Assembly (NCBI GenBank): GCA_021831785.1
Contig: JAKBMB010000032.1
Location: forward strand, 62,001 to 126,000
DNA: 64,000 nucleotides
Source: Deltaproteobacteria bacterium
GTDB taxonomy: Bacteria > Desulfobacterota > Binatia > Binatales > Binataceae
Direction: 5' to 3'
The notes beneath the pieces were generated by a model. The model was not told where the DNA came from, ran no database searches, and saw only the letters and a program-made list of their open reading frames with translations. Made by a program: the position numbers and the translations under genes. Of this stretch, positions 1-8,099 are shown piece after piece (within the stretch, counting starts at the first letter, position 1; each line of letters begins with the position of its first letter).

Positions 1-851
1 TAGAGAAAGCCGAGCCGCGCCACCATGTAGACGCCGGCGGTGACCATCGTCGCCGCGTGGATCAAGGCGCTGACCGGCGTCGGACCGACCATCGCGTCGG
101 GCAGCCAGACGTAAAGCGGAATCTGGGCCGACTTACCGGTCGCGCCCAGAAAGAACAGCAGCCCGGCCATCGTCGCAACCGCCGAGCTGACCAGGCTGAT
201 ATGCTCGCGCATCGCGGCAAAATCGAGCGTCCACAAGCCGCGGGAAGCGAACGCCGCCGCGAGCGCGAAAATCCCCAACAAAAATCCCGCATCCCCAATC
301 CGGTTGACCACGAAAGCCTTGCGCCCGTTGTAGGCGAACTGAGCGTTGTCGTACCAGAAGGCAATCAGCAGATAGGAGCAAAGCCCCACCCCCTCCCATC
401 CGATGAACATGAAGAGCAGGTTGTTCCCCAGCACCAGCACCAACATCGAGAGCGTAAACAGGTTCATATAGGCGAAAAAGCGCGCGTAGTCCGGGTCCTC
501 GCCCATATAGCCGCACGAATAGAGATGGATTATCGAGCCCACGCCCGATACCACCAGGGTCATCACCGCGGCCAACGCGTCGAAACGAAGCCCTAGATCG
601 ATTTGCAGCGGGCCGACGTAGATCCATGACCAGAGCGTGGCCTTAAGCGCGCTGCCCGCGGGCAGCGCCAGCAGCTCGCCAAGCGCCCACAGGGCGAGCA
701 AAAACGCCCCTACGACCGCGGCGACGCTGACCACATTGACGATCGCGCGGCCCGCGCGCCGGCCCAGGAAAAGGTTGAAGACAACGCCCAACGCGGGCAG
801 CAAAAGCATAAGCTTGAGGGCAGGAAATTCCACCACCACGCCGTTCACCAT
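1..851 (-). CDS. nuoL: NADH-quinone oxidoreductase subunit L (partial)
   Basis: Proton-pumping membrane subunit of respiratory complex I. The minus-strand frame begins ATG-GTG-AAC at 851 and overlaps the nuoK stop. It stays open to the left edge, so about 283 N-terminal residues are present and the C-terminus lies outside the window. The translation has the usual hydrophobic N-terminal helices, then the conserved run LFMFIGWEGVGLCSYLLI and the discharge-channel segment with KSAQIPLYVWLPDAM and GPTPVSALIHAATMV. These are signature motifs of the NuoL/MrpA family. It is the last visible gene of the operon read from nuoE; nuoM and nuoN would be expected beyond the edge. Confidence 0.95.
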   Translation of the reverse strand, partial: MVNGVVVEFPALKLMLLLPALGVVFNLFLGRRAGRAIVNVVSVAAVVGAFLLALWALGELLALPAGSALKATLWSWIYVGPLQIDLGLRFDALAAVMTLVVSGVGSIIHLYSCGYMGEDPDYARFFAYMNLFTLSMLVLVLGNNLLFMFIGWEGVGLCSYLLIAFWYDNAQFAYNGRKAFVVNRIGDAGFLLGIFALAAAFASRGLWTLDFAAMREHISLVSSAVATMAGLLFFLGATGKSAQIPLYVWLPDAMVGPTPVSALIHAATMVTAGVYMVARLGFL

Positions 852-1147
852 CGCATCAGATTAAGCTCGTCGGCCTTGATCGTGTGCCGGCTGCGGAAAG
901 CGGCAAGGATGAGAGCAAGCCCGACGGCGGCCTCCGCCGCGCCGACCGTCATCACGAAAAACACCATCACCTGACCGTCAGTCGAGCCCAGAGCGCGCCC
1001 CAGCGCAACCAGCGTCAGGTTGACTGCGTTGAGCATCACCTCGATGGACATGAAGATAACGATTAGGTTACGCCGGATGACCACGCCGGCGACGCCGATC
1101 GCGAACAAGGCTGCGCCCAGTACCAGGTAGTAACTAACGGGCGTCAT
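845..1147 (-). CDS. nuoK: NADH-quinone oxidoreductase subunit K
   Basis: Small membrane subunit of complex I, 100 aa, the normal family length. It has three predicted helices. The conserved membrane glutamates sit in the stretch IVIFMSIEVMLNAVNLTLVA and in the VGAAEAAVGLALI segment. Its start overlaps the end of nuoJ by four bases and its stop overlaps the nuoL start, typical of translational coupling in nuo operons. Confidence 0.96.
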   Translation of the reverse strand: MTPVSYYLVLGAALFAIGVAGVVIRRNLIVIFMSIEVMLNAVNLTLVALGRALGSTDGQVMVFFVMTVGAAEAAVGLALILAAFRSRHTIKADELNLMRW

Positions 1148-1704
1148 GCGCGCTCCGCCCGCCGGAGCTCGCCGTGCGCCGATGCGCCCGCGCCGGAGCG
1201 GCGCGGCTGGTCGGCAGGCCAGCGGCGCGCCACCGCTACGGCACCGACCACCGCCACCAACAGCAACAGCGAGGTAGCCTCGAACGCCACCAAATAGTCG
1301 CGGAAAATTAAATCGGCCAATCGGTCGACTGACCCGTAGCCGGCCGGCGCCGGCGGCGGACCAACCGGAGCGCGGACGAAAAACGCGAAAAGCTCGGCGG
1401 TCAGAGCCGCGACGGCGAAGGCGCCGAAAAATTTGGCCGCCAGATGCCCCGGCTCGCCCGGGTCACGCTGGAGATTCAGCAGCCAAATGACGAACAGAAA
1501 CACCACCACGATCGCGCCGACATACACGATTGCCAGCAAAAACCCGATCGCAACCGCGCCCAGCCCGATCAGCAGCGCGGAGATCGCGAGCAGCGTCGCC
1601 ACCAGGGCAAGCAGGCTGTGCACCGGGCTGCGCTGCAGAACAACCCCAAGCGCGGAGACCACCGCGAGCACGGCAAAAAAAGCGAAGACCCCCACTTCCA
1701 TCAC
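1144..1704 (-). CDS. nuoJ: NADH-quinone oxidoreductase subunit J
   Basis: Membrane subunit of complex I, 186 aa with about five hydrophobic helices. The third-helix region reads LLAIVYVGAIVVVFLFVIWLL, which matches the conserved NuoJ segment containing the pi-bulge YVGAI-V-LF. The C-terminal tail is short, basic and probably cytoplasmic. It follows nuoH after a 16-nt gap; nuoI, which lies between H and J in most operons, is absent. Confidence 0.93.
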   Translation of the reverse strand: MMEVGVFAFFAVLAVVSALGVVLQRSPVHSLLALVATLLAISALLIGLGAVAIGFLLAIVYVGAIVVVFLFVIWLLNLQRDPGEPGHLAAKFFGAFAVAALTAELFAFFVRAPVGPPPAPAGYGSVDRLADLIFRDYLVAFEATSLLLLVAVVGAVAVARRWPADQPRRSGAGASAHGELRRAERA

Positions 1705-1720
1705 TCTCGCCTTTTACCCG

Positions 1721-2830
1721 CTAGCTCGCGACCGCGACAATCACCACGGCCGTAGCCGCCAGGTTGATGAGCCCCAGCGGAAGCAGAATCTTCCATCCCA
1801 GGTACATAAGCTGATCATACCTGAAGCGCGGCAGAGTCCAGCGCACGAGAATCTGAAGCCAGCAAAAGAACACCACCTTGAGCCCGAACGCCAACACCCC
1901 CAACACCGCAACAACCAGATTGGGCAGCAAAACCGAGCCTATCCCCGGCAAACGAAAGCCTTCGGGATAGAGATAAGGAACCTGCCAACCGCCGAAAAAG
2001 AATGTCGCGACCAGCGCCGAGACGAGCACTACTTCGGCAAAGTCGGTGAGCATAAAGGCGGCCTGCTTGCCCCCGGAATACTCGGTGAAGTACCCGGCGA
2101 TAAGCTCGGATTCGCCCTCGGGCATGTCAAAAGGTATACGCTTGCTTTCGGCGATGCCGGCGGTGAGAAGCAGGAGAAACGCCAGCGGCTGATAGATAAT
2201 TCCCCACTTGGGCAGCCAGCCGAACCATGCTCCGCCTTGCCGGCGGCAAATCTCCTGCAAGTCCAAGGTGCCGAAGGTCATCACTACCGCGATGATCGCG
2301 AGCCCCATTGCAAGCTCGTACGAGATCATTTGCGCGCTGGCGCGAACGCCACCCAACAGCGCCCAACGGTTGTTCGACGCCCACCCGCCGAGCGCCGCGC
2401 CGTAAATGCCGATACCCAGGACGGCGAGCAGGTAGAGCACGCCGACATCGAGCTGGCAGACCTGAAGATCGATAACCCGCGAGCCGACTATCAGCCGGTC
2501 GCCGAACGGGACCACGGCGAAGGTCACCAGCACCGGAAACAAAGAGAGAAACGGCGCCAAGGTGTGTAGGAATCTATCCGCCTGGTCGGGGACGAAGTCC
2601 TCTTTGGTGAACATTTTCAGCGGATCGGCCACGAAGGTGTTCGTCACCCCTAGATTGGGAACGCCCAGACGGCGCCCGATGCCGAAGATGGCGGCGCGGT
2701 TGGCCCCCACGCGGTCTTGGATCAGCGCGCTGCCCTTGCGCTCGAACCAGAGCAAGACGGTCGCAAGGTTCAACACCAGCAGCACGGCGACGATCGCTTT
2801 GGCGGCGTCAATGAGCAGGTCAGTCAGCAC
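1721..2830 (-). CDS. nuoH: NADH-quinone oxidoreductase subunit H
   Basis: Membrane subunit that forms much of the quinone-access channel of complex I. It is 369 aa with eight predicted helices. Family motifs are visible: ERKGSALIQDRVGANRA near the N-terminus, the acidic loop around AESKRIPFDMPEGESELIAG, and YSGGKQAAFMLTDFAEV. The start overlaps the end of nuoE by 11 nt. Confidence is high because all the quinone-chamber motifs are intact. Confidence 0.97.
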   Translation of the reverse strand: MLTDLLIDAAKAIVAVLLVLNLATVLLWFERKGSALIQDRVGANRAAIFGIGRRLGVPNLGVTNTFVADPLKMFTKEDFVPDQADRFLHTLAPFLSLFPVLVTFAVVPFGDRLIVGSRVIDLQVCQLDVGVLYLLAVLGIGIYGAALGGWASNNRWALLGGVRASAQMISYELAMGLAIIAVVMTFGTLDLQEICRRQGGAWFGWLPKWGIIYQPLAFLLLLTAGIAESKRIPFDMPEGESELIAGYFTEYSGGKQAAFMLTDFAEVVLVSALVATFFFGGWQVPYLYPEGFRLPGIGSVLLPNLVVAVLGVLAFGLKVVFFCWLQILVRWTLPRFRYDQLMYLGWKILLPLGLINLAATAVVIVAVAS

Positions 2831-3320
2831 GGGCGGCGAGCTCGTCGATAAGCTTGATCACCGATTCGACCGTAAGATTCTCGTGATAGACGTCCTGGTT
2901 GAGCTGCAGCATCGGCGCGCTGCCGCAGGAAGCCAGGCACTGCACGGTTTCCAAGGTGAACCTCCGGTCAGGCGTGGTGTCGCCGTGCTCGAAGTTAAGC
3001 CGGTCGCGAATCGCGCGGACGATCTGATCGGCGCCCCGCAGCCGGCAAGGCAGATTGGTGCATACCGCAAGATGCCATCGCCCGACCGGCTTGCGATAGA
3101 ACATCTCGTAAAAGCTCACCACTGCCCGCACGTGCGAGGGCGGCAGGCCCATCAGGCCGGCCACGTATTGCTCGACCTGCGGACTGATCCATCCGAACTC
3201 GCGCATCGCCAGCCACAACGTCGGCAGCAGCGCGGCTTGCCGAGTGGGATAGCGAGCGAGCGTAAGCTCATACTCCTTGAGCGTCTGCGCCGAAAACTTT
3301 GGCGCGCAAGAATCAGCCAT
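2820..3320 (-). CDS. nuoE: NADH-quinone oxidoreductase subunit E (24 kDa, 2Fe-2S)
   Basis: Peripheral subunit carrying the N1a 2Fe-2S cluster. I place the start at ATG 3320 (166 aa, the usual NuoE length). A longer frame reaching 3536 adds 72 residues unlike the family. The four cluster cysteines are present at about residues 87, 92, 128 and 132 (CTNLPC and CLASC). N-terminal helical residues such as RQAALLPTLWLAMREFGWIS match the family. Unusually, it is followed directly by nuoH, with no nuoF, nuoG or nuoI between. Its FMN/NADH partner NuoF must therefore be elsewhere or replaced. Confidence 0.94.
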   Translation of the reverse strand: MADSCAPKFSAQTLKEYELTLARYPTRQAALLPTLWLAMREFGWISPQVEQYVAGLMGLPPSHVRAVVSFYEMFYRKPVGRWHLAVCTNLPCRLRGADQIVRAIRDRLNFEHGDTTPDRRFTLETVQCLASCGSAPMLQLNQDVYHENLTVESVIKLIDELAARAD

Positions 3321-3766
3321 CTTTAGGTAACGCCCTGGCTGCAAGTACCGCGCAACCGGAAACTGCGCCACAGCCTTTGTTAGGCGGGCTGCGCGGCTCG
3401 CGCTTGTCCTGTGCATGCGGCAACTCCGAACGAGGCGCCATTGGGGCGCTATAGCTCGCCGCCGCATCCCGTTTCTTTGCCCTAATTCTAGCACCTTAAG
3501 GCCGGCGGGCGAGAGCGCGAAGACGATCACAAACAACTCTTTGAGATTCCCAACGCTGCTGGGACTTTCTTGGCGGTCAAAAGCCGGGTAGTCTTCGCGG
3601 GAGAGCGCGACGCCCGTGCTCGTTTCTCATACCGGCCCGGCGCGGGTAGTCATCAGATCAACGCCGGCGCGAGTGCGCGAAGAAACGGCGCGCAGCTCGG
3701 GGCTCGGGGCGCCGGCGGCCGCGCCGGCCGGTGCTTGGCCGCACAAGAGCGGCTGGGAGTTCATCT
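3321..3766. other. Intergenic region between divergent nuoE and GFA-family gene
   Basis: About 450 bp separate the nuo operon (minus) from the GFA-like gene (plus), so it should hold the promoters for both directions. I see no convincing sigma-70 hexamer pair, RNA gene or repeat. The open frames across it are low-complexity GC-rich readings without family resemblance. Confidence 0.5.
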
Positions 3767-4165
3767 ATGGTTACACGCGGCGGATGTCATTGCGGCGCCG
3801 TAGCGTTCGAGGTCGACGGCGAGCCCGCCGAGGTAGAACGCTGCAACTGTTCGATTTGCACGAAGAAGGGGTATCTGCATTGGATCATCGAAGCCGCGCG
3901 CTTCCGGCTTTTGCGGGGCTCCGACAAGCTTGCGGTCTATACCTTCAATACCAAGGCCGCCAAGCACTATTTTTGTTCAGCGTGCGGCGTGGCGTCGTTC
4001 TATATCCCGCGCTCGGACCCGGACAAGGTTGACGTCAACGCGCGATGTCTCGACGGAATCGACCCACAAAAGCTGCACGTGGTCGAATTAGACGGACGCA
4101 ACTGGGAAAAAGCGATTGAACTGCGGCGCAAGACCGCGGCCGCGGCGGTTGAGCCGCGCAAATAA
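3767..4165 (+). CDS. GFA/CENP-V family zinc protein
   Basis: A 132-aa protein of the GFA (glutathione-dependent formaldehyde-activating enzyme-like) fold. Zinc-binding cysteines occur in the canonical three clusters: GGCHCGAV at the N-terminus, CNCSICTKKG about 20 residues later, and FCSACGVASFY in the middle. The start at 3767 is preferred because GGGAG lies seven bases upstream and GGCHCG then falls at residues 5-10, as in the family. Most members are small soluble proteins, some active on S-hydroxymethyl-glutathione. The actual substrate here is unknown, so a formaldehyde role is only a family association. Confidence 0.88.
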   Translation: MVTRGGCHCGAVAFEVDGEPAEVERCNCSICTKKGYLHWIIEAARFRLLRGSDKLAVYTFNTKAAKHYFCSACGVASFYIPRSDPDKVDVNARCLDGIDPQKLHVVELDGRNWEKAIELRRKTAAAAVEPRK

Positions 4166-4178
4166 TTGGCGCGCCGGC

Positions 4179-5369
4179 TCAGCCGGCCACCTTGTCACGC
4201 TTGAGCTCGTCTATCTCCTGGCCGGTGTACCCGGCCCATCGCAAAACCTCCGTCGTATGTTCCCCTAGCCGCGGGGGTTTGCAATGAAGGACGGATCGCT
4301 GACCGTTCACGCTCATTGGGACATCGATAATCTTAAAGCCGGGGACCCGGAATTCGGACACGTCTTTGATAATCCCAAGCGCCTTTACCTGCTCGTCGGC
4401 GTAAACCTGGTCAAGCGAATTGATCGGGCTGCATGGGACGCCCGCTTCGCGCAGTATCTCTACCCACTGCGCGGCGGTGCGCAGGCGCACTTTTTGCTGA
4501 ACCTTGTCGTGAAGCACCGCGCGGTTGGCGATACGATCGGCGTTGGTTAAAAAGCGCGGATCATGGCGCAGCTCCGGCGTGCCCAGGGCGTTGCATAGCG
4601 CGCCGAACAAGCGGTCGTTGCCGGCGGCGATCATCATCCAGCCGTCGGCGCTCTCGAAGGCCTCGTAGGGCGCGACCAGCGGCGAATTCGATCCCATTCT
4701 CCCCGGCACTTTCCCGCTGGCCAGGTAGCCGGCCATCAGCAGAGTGGTCCACGCCACGCCGGTCTCCAACAGGCTCGCCGTAACCCTGCTTCCCTTGCCC
4801 GTCTTGTCGCGCTCCATCAGCGCGATAAGCACGCCGATAAACGCCCACATGCCGGTGCCCATATCAATCACGGGCGCGCCAATCCGCGCCGGCGGCTGGT
4901 CCGGATAACCGGTGAGGCTCATGTTGCCGGTGAACGCTTGCAGGACGGGGTCATAGCCGGGCAGGTCTCTTGCCGGCCCCCGATCGCCAAACCCGCTGAT
5001 CGCGCAGTAGATCAACGCGCGGTTGGCGGCGCTGAGCTGTTCGTAGCCGAAGCCTCTAGCCTCGGCGCTCTGCGGCTTCATCGAATGTACGAACACGTCA
5101 GCTTTGCCCATTAGCTTGCGCGCGATCTCGCGGCCCCGAGGGTCATCCAGGTCAACGCAGAGGCTTTTTTTGTTGCGATTGAAGGCCAGAAACGCCGCCG
5201 ATTCATCGCCCCAGTACGGCGGCGCCCATCGGCGCGAATCGTCGCCAGCTCCCGGCCGCTCGATCTTAAGCACCGAGGCGCCGAAGTCCCCCAGAAGCTG
5301 CGTGCAATACGGACCGGCGATATTTTGCGTCAAGTCCACGACGATGATCCCACTAAGCGTATCCGGCAT
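4179..5369 (-). CDS. Class III CoA-transferase (CaiB/BaiF family)
   Basis: A 396-aa protein of the formyl-CoA/carnitine CoA-transferase family, which moves CoA between carboxylic acids through an enzyme-bound aspartyl-CoA anhydride. The catalytic aspartate is visible at residue 169 in GAPVIDMGTGMWAFIG, the position of the nucleophile in formyl-CoA transferase. Other family marks are VVDLTQNIAGPYCTQLLGDFGA at the N-terminus, NRNKKSLCVDL, and the dimer-threading C-terminal part. It runs convergently to the GFA gene. The substrate cannot be read from sequence; acyl-CoA degradation is the usual context. Confidence 0.92.
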   Translation of the reverse strand: MPDTLSGIIVVDLTQNIAGPYCTQLLGDFGASVLKIERPGAGDDSRRWAPPYWGDESAAFLAFNRNKKSLCVDLDDPRGREIARKLMGKADVFVHSMKPQSAEARGFGYEQLSAANRALIYCAISGFGDRGPARDLPGYDPVLQAFTGNMSLTGYPDQPPARIGAPVIDMGTGMWAFIGVLIALMERDKTGKGSRVTASLLETGVAWTTLLMAGYLASGKVPGRMGSNSPLVAPYEAFESADGWMMIAAGNDRLFGALCNALGTPELRHDPRFLTNADRIANRAVLHDKVQQKVRLRTAAQWVEILREAGVPCSPINSLDQVYADEQVKALGIIKDVSEFRVPGFKIIDVPMSVNGQRSVLHCKPPRLGEHTTEVLRWAGYTGQEIDELKRDKVAG

Positions 5370-5450
5370 TTCAAACTTACTCCTTTGCCTTACCCGCGCG
5401 GCACACTTGCTCGATAGGCGCCGGCGCGGCGGTTGGCGCAGTCGTTCGGC

Positions 5451-8042
5451 TCAGAAGGCACCAAGCAGACGACGGCGTAAAAAAACCTCCCCCAGCAGCA
5501 GCACGATGGCCAGCGGGATCAGCGCCCGCCGCGCCGAACGATAAACTGCCACTCGCGGGCCGCTGCGCTTGAGGAGCGCGCCGGGCAGCGGGTTAAGACT
5601 GCCGCCGGTCACCCCGGCCAAACGCCCGAGCAGTTCACGGTCGGGCCGCCGAAGCCGGAGTTCGTCGAGCTCCCCGGGCGTCATCGCGGTGACGACAAAG
5701 GCCCGCGATGCCAGAGTTTGTTCGCGGTCCGCGGCTTTGCGCATCAAGTATGCGCCATAGCGTCCGGCGGGCAAAGCGCCCGACTCGCCCTCATAGACCG
5801 CGTCGTTAACCGGCGTCATTGGAACCTCAAACGCGGTCTTCGAGTTGACGATGCGGCAGAAAAGATTGTCGGTCGGCGTAGAATCGGCTTTTTCAGCGCT
5901 TATCTTGATGCCGCCGTCGCGCTCGGTCGCAACCCGCAAATCAAACGGATTGTAAGGCTGCGGGCGCATCGTCCAGCTAACCAACTGCGACCAGAACTGG
6001 GCGTAGTGATCCCATTGAACCCACCTCACGCTGCTCGAGGATTCCGGATCGGCGGCGAAAACGGCGGTTCGTCCAAGCCCGTACTGCCAAGCGGCGACCA
6101 GCGGGCTGGGCGCACCGCGGTACTCGATCTCGAGCGGGACACTCGCCCGTTTTTTTGCCTCGCTTAGGGCAAAGAACTCGAGCGGCGGAAGCGCGGCCGG
6201 GTCAATCCCGGTGACGATCGAGTTTCGCCTGCCGAGCGTGACCCGCAGATGCCGCGCCGACCGCGAATCCGTGGTCTGACGACCCAAACGCACCAGCAGC
6301 TCGGGCAGCGCCGAGACGTCATCAACGCGGTAGAAAACACCGTGGGTGGCGTCGGCAAAGTCCTGCAGCAGCTTGAGATTCTCCGTATCGGGCCCGATGC
6401 GTATCGTCGACACGGGAATCTTAAGCCGCGCAAAGTCCGCCATTAGCCGATCATGATCGTGGTATTCGCGGTTGGTGTCGCCGTCGGTGAGTAGAATTAC
6501 CTGGCGCGAGCGCAAGTCGGCGGCAAGCATCTGGCGCATCGCGATCTCCAGCGCCTGTTTGAAGTCGGTGCCGCCGCCGGGTTCGAGCCTCTCGATGCGC
6601 ATCTGAAGCGCGCCGCGCTGGCCGCCCAGCGGCTGCAGCGGCATCAGCACGTAGGGGTCCGAATCAAACGCGATCACGCCGACAAAGTCGGCATCGTCAA
6701 GTTGGCGCAGCATGGCCAGCGCGGCCTGCTTGGCATAACGGATCCGTTCCTCGTCGCGCACCGTAGGATAGCGCGAGTTATACCCCATCGAGTTCGAACG
6801 ATCGATCAAAAGATAGATCGCCACGGGCTCGCGCTGGGGTGGCGGCGGTTGCGGCCGGAACCTTACCGGAAGCTCTTTTTCGAGCAGGCTGCCGCTAAAA
6901 CGATAGTCGCGCAGCGTACCGCCGGTGGCGATCACCCCGCCGCCGTAGTCGGCGACATAAGAAGCGAGCGCTTGTTGGGCCTGCGGGTTGAGCGCGTCAG
7001 CCAACACGTCGTCGAGCACGACCGCTTGATAGGCGAGCAGCGCCTGCGCCTGGCGGGCCGTCTGCGCCGGTTTCGCTCGCTCGACCTGGTACCCGCGCAT
7101 ACCCAGCACGCGCAGCACGTCCGACGGCGACTCGCCCGAGATGACCAGGATACGCGGCGCGGGCAGCACCGACACTGAGGTCTCCATGCTCCCATTGAGC
7201 GCGCGAACCTGCGGCCCCACGCTCAACGCGGCGCGCATCAGGTAATCCCCAGGACGCGCGAACGTATAGGGCAGCGCGAAGCGGTTGAGCCCTGGATGAA
7301 GCCTGATCATACGCTCGACCGGCAGGCCGGAATCGTCGTTGACCATGAGCCTGGCGTCCACCGCCTGCGGCGCTTCGCTCTCGACATCCAAGCGCAGGCT
7401 GAAATCAAATCCCGAGCGCACCCGCTCGGGCGCAAGCAGGCCGACAACCGACACCCGCGGGGTCAAGACCGGCGGCGGCAAAGAGGCGAACACTTGGATC
7501 TGACGCGCCTGCAGCGACGGCACCTCCTCGAATGCGTCGCCGCGGGTTTGGTTTCCGTCACTCAAAAGCCACAGCTTTTTCTCGGCGTCGGCCGGGAAGA
7601 GACTCATCGCCACGGTCAGCGCTGCGCCGATATCGGTAGCGCTGCCGTCAACGGCGCCGTCAAGCGCTCCGAGTTGTCCCGGCGCCTCGGGCGGTGCGAG
7701 CAAGCGCGCCTCGGCGCCGAAGGCGAGCACGGCGATGCGGTCCCGCGCGTCCATCGACCGCGCCACGCCGCGCACGGCTTGTTTCATAGCCTCGACCTGG
7801 GCCGGCTCCAGCGAGCGGGACTGGTCGACCACTGCCACCAAGGTGAGCTTATCGGCACGTGCAACGGACTTGACCTGGAGCCCGGCGACGAGCGCAACTA
7901 GCGTCCAGAAGACCAGCATCCTGAGCGCGGCCAGCGCCAGCGCTCCGACCCGCGCGCCGCCCGTCAAAGACACCCGCCACGCCGGCCACCACATCGCCGG
8001 GGTGAGCAGCAAAAGCCAGAGCAGCTCGGGTCGTTCAAACAT
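5451..8042 (-). CDS. Large membrane-anchored double-VWA protein
   Basis: An 863-aa protein ending a MoxR-type operon. Two hydrophobic helices occupy roughly residues 5-60 and a C-terminal helix precedes the final RRRLLGAF. A first von Willebrand A domain starts near residue 85 with the metal-binding motif DQSRS. A second starts near 410 with DRSNS, followed by GGTDF and LTDGDTN, so both MIDAS sites look intact. Between them lies a glutamine-amidotransferase-like segment (LDDVLADALNP, YGGGVIATGG). Related proteins occur with MoxR ATPases and are thought to help assemble or stress-protect envelope complexes. The exact client is unknown. Confidence 0.85.
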   Translation of the reverse strand: MFERPELLWLLLLTPAMWWPAWRVSLTGGARVGALALAALRMLVFWTLVALVAGLQVKSVARADKLTLVAVVDQSRSLEPAQVEAMKQAVRGVARSMDARDRIAVLAFGAEARLLAPPEAPGQLGALDGAVDGSATDIGAALTVAMSLFPADAEKKLWLLSDGNQTRGDAFEEVPSLQARQIQVFASLPPPVLTPRVSVVGLLAPERVRSGFDFSLRLDVESEAPQAVDARLMVNDDSGLPVERMIRLHPGLNRFALPYTFARPGDYLMRAALSVGPQVRALNGSMETSVSVLPAPRILVISGESPSDVLRVLGMRGYQVERAKPAQTARQAQALLAYQAVVLDDVLADALNPQAQQALASYVADYGGGVIATGGTLRDYRFSGSLLEKELPVRFRPQPPPPQREPVAIYLLIDRSNSMGYNSRYPTVRDEERIRYAKQAALAMLRQLDDADFVGVIAFDSDPYVLMPLQPLGGQRGALQMRIERLEPGGGTDFKQALEIAMRQMLAADLRSRQVILLTDGDTNREYHDHDRLMADFARLKIPVSTIRIGPDTENLKLLQDFADATHGVFYRVDDVSALPELLVRLGRQTTDSRSARHLRVTLGRRNSIVTGIDPAALPPLEFFALSEAKKRASVPLEIEYRGAPSPLVAAWQYGLGRTAVFAADPESSSSVRWVQWDHYAQFWSQLVSWTMRPQPYNPFDLRVATERDGGIKISAEKADSTPTDNLFCRIVNSKTAFEVPMTPVNDAVYEGESGALPAGRYGAYLMRKAADREQTLASRAFVVTAMTPGELDELRLRRPDRELLGRLAGVTGGSLNPLPGALLKRSGPRVAVYRSARRALIPLAIVLLLGEVFLRRRLLGAF

Positions 8043-8099
8043 CCGAGTTACCTCGCCGCACGGTCGGCGGCAAGCTGCGCCAAGCGCTTGGCGGGCCGT

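Noticed and set aside
133-627. Long minus-strand frame overlapping nuoL
   Set aside because: Out of frame with the clearly conserved NuoL translation; a shadow in GC-rich DNA.
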